Assembly: GCF_015667585.1 (NCBI RefSeq)
Contig: NZ_JADPEG010000024.1
Coordinates: forward strand, 1-37,239
DNA: 37,239 nt
Direction: 5' to 3'
DNA from: Clostridium sp. D33t1_170424_F3
Lineage (GTDB): Bacteria; Bacillota; Clostridia; Oscillospirales; Acutalibacteraceae
The notes below the pieces were generated by a model. The model saw only the letters and a program-made list of their open reading frames with translations, was not told where the DNA came from and did no database searches. Shown piece by piece: positions 33,247 through 37,239 of the stretch (its first letter is position 1; every line of letters begins with the position of its first letter). The translations under genes and the position numbers were made by a program.

Positions 33247-35143
33247 CGAAGAGTTGCGCCTCCTGTTCTGGAATTTTGATGACCTGTTTGGTCCATTTGC
33301 CTATTTCACTTTGAATATCCAGCTCCGCGTGCAACAGTGTCTCCAGCCGGTAACGGAGGTTTTTGATGCCGATTCCGCCGAAGTTGGCGGATTGCAGCTG
33401 ATCCGTGTCAAATCCGACGCCGTCGTCTGTGATCTCAATCCAGACAAATCCGTCTTTCTGATAGGATTTCAGGGAGACAGAGCCCCCTTCTACTTTTTGG
33501 CATACGCCATGCCGCACCGCGTTTTCCACCAAAGGCTGCACCGTGAGCGGCGGTACCATAAAGTTGCAGAACTGAATGTCCCATTCCACACGGAGACGAT
33601 CGCCAAACCGCACCTGTTCGATGTTGAGATAAGCGCGAATATTCTGCAGCTCTTCCTCAAACAGAATGGGGTCCGTGCTTTCGATGGAATTCATATTTCC
33701 ACGCAGATAGGTTGAAAAGTCATATACCGCGCGCTCCGCCTTGGCGGGATCCTTCCGGCAGAGAACCTTAATTGCAAGCAGCGCGTTGTACAGGAAGTGC
33801 GGTTGTATCTGATGCAGGGCAAGATTCGTCTGTGCCTGCTGCAGCTTTGCACGCATTTCCGCTACAAACAGCGCCTCGTTCTGGATAGAGTTCATGCGTT
33901 TGCCATCCATGTATTTGATTGCAATCGCCAGCAGTACCAGGCTGAATGGGTAGGCGAAGCTGTCACCTGAAGGAAACACCCCGGCAAGCGCCATATCGCC
34001 CAGGAATCCCCCGGTATAGAGCGCCATACATCCTAAATAATAAGGGAAGAAATACGGGTTTGGAGGATTCGGATCCTTGAGGACCGGGACCAGCAGACGG
34101 AAAAATAGAATCGGAGCCAGTAGAAGATCGATAACAAGCCACCACCAGGAGGTATGAAACAAAGCCCCAATGATGATTGCGACCCCGTAGACGCCGGACA
34201 TCAGTATACCGGTCAACAGCACGCTTCGCCGCATTTGACGGCCCTTGGGCATGTCCGGCGCAGAACACAGCAGAATAGACCATGCGGCGGCTCCGGCAAG
34301 GTGGAGCGGCAGCTGGGCATAGTCAAAGGGGAGAGGAGACCAATAGACCAGCGCGGAAAAAATGGACGCGCGGTAAATACTTTTTAACAGTAAGAGAAGC
34401 ATTAAAATCAAAATGGAAACAGAATAGCCGCTTTTCGGTTTTAGAATGAGATCCATTGCATAGAAAATAATGAAAACGATTGCAATGCCAAGCAGCAGAG
34501 AACTGAAGATCAGGTTTCTGCGCGCGTCCCGTTCAAATGCGTCGTGCTCGACCAATACAGGAGTGATGCACAAACCCGGGTAGGTGCGGCTGGCCGTCTC
34601 AATGACCAGGTCGCATTCGGAGGAGCGTAAATAAAAATTGCCGTACTTGCGTACTTCCGGTTCTACCTCAATATTGTTGAGGTTTTTCAGGAGCGTGCCG
34701 CTTTCGGTTACAGACTGGCCATTGATGAAAACGCGATAGGCTGATGGGAGATTGGGAACGGCTACCAGAATATCCGCTTCGGGCGGGCAGTTGATCAGAC
34801 GCAGCCGGTAGCTGGCATAGCCCTGATGGGGCAGCGGCTGGTTATCCGGGTTCCATCCTGTCCAGTAGCCGGGCACCTGGATCATTCCATCCGGATTTTT
34901 ATTTTCCTCATAGTCTGTGACCAGGAGCGTGTTCCAGAAAAATTCCCATTCGCCATCCAGATAGATCGGTTCCCCGGCGCCATAGTCGGTCCCGTACAGG
35001 TCCAAAACGCCGTTTTTTACGCAAGGCGCCTCTGAATGGGAGGGCGCGTACCAGACCGAGTAAGCAAATACCAGGCTGATCAGGAGCAGGCACAGACCAG
35101 CGGTCCAAAAAAACTTTTTATTCTCCTTGTTGATCGATCGCAT
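33227..35143 (-). CDS. 7TM-type sensor histidine kinase with sugar-binding-like extracellular domain
   Basis: A 638-residue protein. One membrane segment near residues 13-28 is followed by an extracellular jelly roll (about 35-210: YLDGEWEFFW, IQVPGYWTGWN, YASYRLRL, AYRVFINGQSV) resembling the sugar-binding domain of GH2 enzymes and 7TMR-DISM sensors. Seven hydrophobic segments (about 215-415) lead to a LytS-type kinase: LHQIQPHFLYNALLAIKVLC with phosphorylated His449, then ATPase motifs PLVENAVRHGV (N box) and EITDDGVGFD (G1 box), and GGIGIKNLRYRLE. AAGAAGG precedes the ATG. It probably senses a carbohydrate or cell-surface ligand and phosphorylates the overlapping response regulator. Confidence 0.92.
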   Translation of the reverse strand: MRSINKENKKFFWTAGLCLLLISLVFAYSVWYAPSHSEAPCVKNGVLDLYGTDYGAGEPIYLDGEWEFFWNTLLVTDYEENKNPDGMIQVPGYWTGWNPDNQPLPHQGYASYRLRLINCPPEADILVAVPNLPSAYRVFINGQSVTESGTLLKNLNNIEVEPEVRKYGNFYLRSSECDLVIETASRTYPGLCITPVLVEHDAFERDARRNLIFSSLLLGIAIVFIIFYAMDLILKPKSGYSVSILILMLLLLLKSIYRASIFSALVYWSPLPFDYAQLPLHLAGAAAWSILLCSAPDMPKGRQMRRSVLLTGILMSGVYGVAIIIGALFHTSWWWLVIDLLLAPILFFRLLVPVLKDPNPPNPYFFPYYLGCMALYTGGFLGDMALAGVFPSGDSFAYPFSLVLLAIAIKYMDGKRMNSIQNEALFVAEMRAKLQQAQTNLALHQIQPHFLYNALLAIKVLCRKDPAKAERAVYDFSTYLRGNMNSIESTDPILFEEELQNIRAYLNIEQVRFGDRLRVEWDIQFCNFMVPPLTVQPLVENAVRHGVCQKVEGGSVSLKSYQKDGFVWIEITDDGVGFDTDQLQSANFGGIGIKNLRYRLETLLHAELDIQSEIGKWTKQVIKIPEQEAQLFDEDPDC

Positions 35144-35271
35144 ATGTCCGCCTTCTTTTCCATGTTTCCCAAAACAATTTTAGTCTATCGTAGCATGCAG
35201 GATGATAAGTTGCCGTTTGGAATTATACAATGAATTTTTGCTATTTTGTGTTTTTGTGTCTCGCAGATACC

Positions 35272-35300
35272 TTGTTTGTACCATAGGTTTGTGATATGCT
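35272..35300 (+). promoter_or_regulatory. Promoter of the solute-binding lipoprotein
   Basis: TTGTTT (35272-35277), 17 bases, TATGCT (35295-35300). The upstream ATG at 35296 lies inside this -10 box, which supports the later GTG start. Confidence 0.55.
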
Positions 35301-35340
35301 AATTTCAAATAAAGATCGCTGTCGGATTTTGGTGATATAT

Positions 35341-36933
35341 GTGAAAAAATTACTGTTGTGTGTTATGGTGTTGTGCATTTTCATAGGGTTCCCGGCCTGT
35401 ACGGCTGCTCCTGCCCCCATGGAGAACCATACACATCCCAAAATATTCCGGTATTCGCTGCCGATGAACCCGAATACGCTGAATCCCCAGGAAACGGATG
35501 GGATACCGGAGATGACCATCGCCTATCATATCTATGAGGGTCTGATGCGCACCTACCAGAACCAGCTCCGCTATGGGATCGCCGAGTCATATGAGATTTC
35601 CACAGATGGGCGGACCTATACCTTTCATCTGCGCGACGCGGCGTATGGGGATGGAACGCCTGTAAGGGCGGAGGACTTCGTCCGCGCGGTGCAGCGGATG
35701 GTTACAGAGGAAAGTTCCAGCCGTCCGTTTTTTGCCTATCCAATCCGAAACGCCATGAAAATCCACGATGGAGAGCTTTCTATTGCAGATTTGGGAGTGA
35801 GTGCGATTGACGAAAAAACGCTTCGTTTCGTATTGGAAAATCCCACGCCGTATTTTTTGCAGTTGCTGGCTCTGCCGTCCTTCTCTCCGGTGCGTTCGCA
35901 GAGCGACTTTTCAAAAATGGAAGCCGGCCTTTGTAATGGGCCGTTTATCGTGAAAAAGTGGATTCGCAACGACTCTATACGGTTGGAAAAGAATCCGCTC
36001 TATTGGGATGCGGACCGGATCAAGCTGGACGCCGTGGAGATCGTCATTGCTTCCGATTTTGATAAGCTGTACGGAATGTTCAAAAATCAGGAACTCGATA
36101 TCCTTCCCACCTCTACGGATATTATCAATTCTGAAACGCTGCCCTATGTGGAATACTATTTTAATGGGGCCAACGATTTTATTCGCTTGAATATGAGCGA
36201 GGACTGCCCGCTACATAATAAAAACCTGCGGCTGGCCCTCAACTATGCGCTGAACCGCAATGCGTACGTTGCGTCACTCGGTTCGCATACGGTGACGCCC
36301 AGCGCGCGATATGTTTTGCCGATTCTTCCGGGAACCCATAAAACGTTTGGCGAGGAGTATCCTCTGGAGGCGTTTCCGCTCGAAGGGGATACACAGATTG
36401 CCCGCGATTATTTGAAAAAAGCTCTGGAGGAATTGCGGATTGAAAAAGCAGAGGACCTGTCGCTTGAGTTGCTGATTTCAGACGATTATTGGGCCACTAT
36501 AGAGGCGGAAATCATCCGGGAGCAGATGCGGAATGTGCTGGGAATTCAGATTGACATTTTTGCTGTTCCCTATAATACGCATATGGAACTGGACGCCGCT
36601 CATAAATTCCAGATGTCCCTGTCCGGCTGGACGCCGGATTATCCCGACCCGGCAACCTATTTGGAGCTGTGGACCTCCAATTCTTCTTACAATTACGCCG
36701 GCTACAACAGCCCGGAGTATGATGAGTGCTTCCGTTTGGCGAATAACCAAACGGACCCGCAAAGCCGGATGAGCCTTCTTGCCCGTGCGGAAGACATTCT
36801 CCTGCGGGACGGCGCGCTGATCCCCCTGCAGATTCGCCAGAGCGCCATGCTGAAAAACCCCAAGCTGACAGGCTTTAAAACCAGCTATTTCAATGTGGAG
36901 TTTCAGTACATTTACGCGGATTTTCTGCCGTAA
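35341..36933 (+). CDS. Family-5 extracellular solute-binding lipoprotein (OppA-like)
   Basis: 530 residues from the GTG at 35341. The signal peptide KKLLLCVMVLCIFIGFPAC ends in a lipobox with Cys20. The mature protein is a family-5 ABC binding protein: RYSLPMNPNTLNPQETD, IYEGLMRTYQNQLRYGIAESYEISTDGRTYTFHLRD, NGPFIVKKW, and SLSGWTPDYPDPATYLELWTS are typical. These bind oligopeptides, or in some lineages oligosaccharides. No permease or ATPase gene is nearby, so it must share a transporter or act as a receptor. It is divergent from the histidine kinase, with 197 bases between, and may work with that sensor. The longer frame to 35296 would start within the promoter. Confidence 0.9.
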   Translation: MKKLLLCVMVLCIFIGFPACTAAPAPMENHTHPKIFRYSLPMNPNTLNPQETDGIPEMTIAYHIYEGLMRTYQNQLRYGIAESYEISTDGRTYTFHLRDAAYGDGTPVRAEDFVRAVQRMVTEESSSRPFFAYPIRNAMKIHDGELSIADLGVSAIDEKTLRFVLENPTPYFLQLLALPSFSPVRSQSDFSKMEAGLCNGPFIVKKWIRNDSIRLEKNPLYWDADRIKLDAVEIVIASDFDKLYGMFKNQELDILPTSTDIINSETLPYVEYYFNGANDFIRLNMSEDCPLHNKNLRLALNYALNRNAYVASLGSHTVTPSARYVLPILPGTHKTFGEEYPLEAFPLEGDTQIARDYLKKALEELRIEKAEDLSLELLISDDYWATIEAEIIREQMRNVLGIQIDIFAVPYNTHMELDAAHKFQMSLSGWTPDYPDPATYLELWTSNSSYNYAGYNSPEYDECFRLANNQTDPQSRMSLLARAEDILLRDGALIPLQIRQSAMLKNPKLTGFKTSYFNVEFQYIYADFLP

Positions 36934-36947
36934 CCATAAAAAAACAG

Positions 36948-36992
36948 GAAGCCTCCTGCCTCAGGTGTTCTGCGGCAGGAGGCTTCTGTCAT
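36948..36992 (+). terminator. Terminator after the solute-binding protein
   Basis: A perfect 13-bp stem (36948-36960 with 36974-36986) followed by TGTCATTTT. Confidence 0.85.
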
Positions 36993-36995
36993 TTT

Positions 36996-37040
36996 AAAAG
37001 GGGATTGGGGTTCGTTGTGAAGGAAACCCCAATCCTTTTT
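36996..37040. terminator. Terminator for the minus-strand gene at the right edge
   Basis: A 15-bp stem (with a two-base GG bulge) between 36996-37012 and 37026-37040, bordered by A4/T5 runs so it can act in both directions. It lies 126 bases beyond the stop of the partial gene at 37166; the 37041-37165 gap shows nothing else. Confidence 0.75.
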
Positions 37041-37165
37041 AAGACATGTTTAGAAAATAGGCTGTGTGTATGGCAGACTGAATTTGCATCAGCCAAAGGT
37101 TACGGAGCAATGGATCTGCGGTCGGCGTGTACCTCCGGCAATTCTCTCAATCATCCGGTATGTTT

Positions 37166-37239
37166 TCAGCCAATGGTGACCGCACAATGCTTCACAGGGT
37201 TCTGTCCGGGCAGGGTGGTGTACACGCCGGAGCTCTGGC
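37166..37239 (-). CDS. C-terminal end of a third protein with the shared tail module (partial)
   Basis: Only the last 23 codons are in the window, ending at TGA 37168-37166. Translated, the final 20 residues match the end of the 2147-residue GH2 protein at 18 positions (consensus GVYTTLPGQNxVKHCxVTIG), including the Cys near the end. The DNA of the two copies is only roughly 70 percent identical by eye, so this is an old paralogy rather than a recent duplication. It is probably another secreted, modular enzyme on the same strand; its catalytic domain is off the right edge. Confidence 0.85.
   Translation of the reverse strand, partial: QSSGVYTTLPGQNPVKHCAVTIG

Overview
The window looks like chromosome from a Gram-positive, strictly fermentative Clostridia-type bacterium, most likely in or near the Oscillospirales/Ruminococcaceae. 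The evidence is Firmicutes-type ribosome-binding sites (AGGAGG), TTG and GTG starts, clostridial families (BlaI/BlaR1-like pair, CD3324-like protein, DUF1062, MarR plus heterodimeric ABC exporter, 7TM histidine kinase with SARP-like regulator), a GC-rich coding sequence, and very large secreted glycoside hydrolases ending in FIVAR repeats. No tRNA, rRNA, CRISPR array, insertion sequence or phage gene was seen. The species assignment is inference.

Layout. (1) 1-4871, minus: a giant secreted GH2 enzyme with discoidin and CBM6/35-like modules, C-terminus off the left edge. (2) 5023-7299: divergent promoters, then a BlaI-type repressor and an M56 (BlaR1/MecR1-like) membrane protease whose sensor is not a beta-lactam domain but a stack of 28-residue repeats. 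(3) 7312-11234: Crp/Fnr regulator, citrate synthase, nitroreductase and uridine kinase. (4) 11277-13739, minus: a three-gene operon (GPP34-like protein, small MerR-type protein, membrane acyltransferase). (5) 13741-15875, minus: FMN-dependent alpha-hydroxy-acid oxidase and an S1-domain protein. (6) 15970-19871, plus: cyclophilin lipoprotein, proline-rich membrane protein, thioredoxin, then CTP synthase. (7) 19970-21165: a CD3324-like gene behind a tiny leader ORF and a folded leader RNA, then a DUF1062 gene. (8) 21121-25228, minus: heterodimeric ABC exporter plus its MarR regulator, controlled from a perfect 50-bp palindrome. (9) 25285-36990: a 2147-residue GH2 beta-galactosidase-like enzyme, a two-component system, and a divergent lipoprotein solute-binding protein. 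(10) 37166-37239, minus: the last 23 codons of a third protein with the same C-terminal module as the 2147-residue enzyme.

How the parts fit. The carbohydrate theme is the accessory content: two multi-modular extracellular GH2 enzymes, a third protein sharing their C-terminal tail, a sensor kinase whose extracellular part resembles a sugar-binding jelly roll, its response regulator, and an orphan family-5 binding protein. Direct repeats just upstream of a weak promoter in front of the 2147-residue enzyme are good candidates for the response-regulator binding site. The rest is core metabolism and redox/protein-folding housekeeping, plus a self-regulated drug or peptide exporter. The most unusual signals are the shared C-terminal module with no sortase motif, the LamG domain inserted in the GH2 barrel, the 50-bp palindrome, the 9-codon leader ORF with its folded RNA, and the 28-residue sensor repeats.
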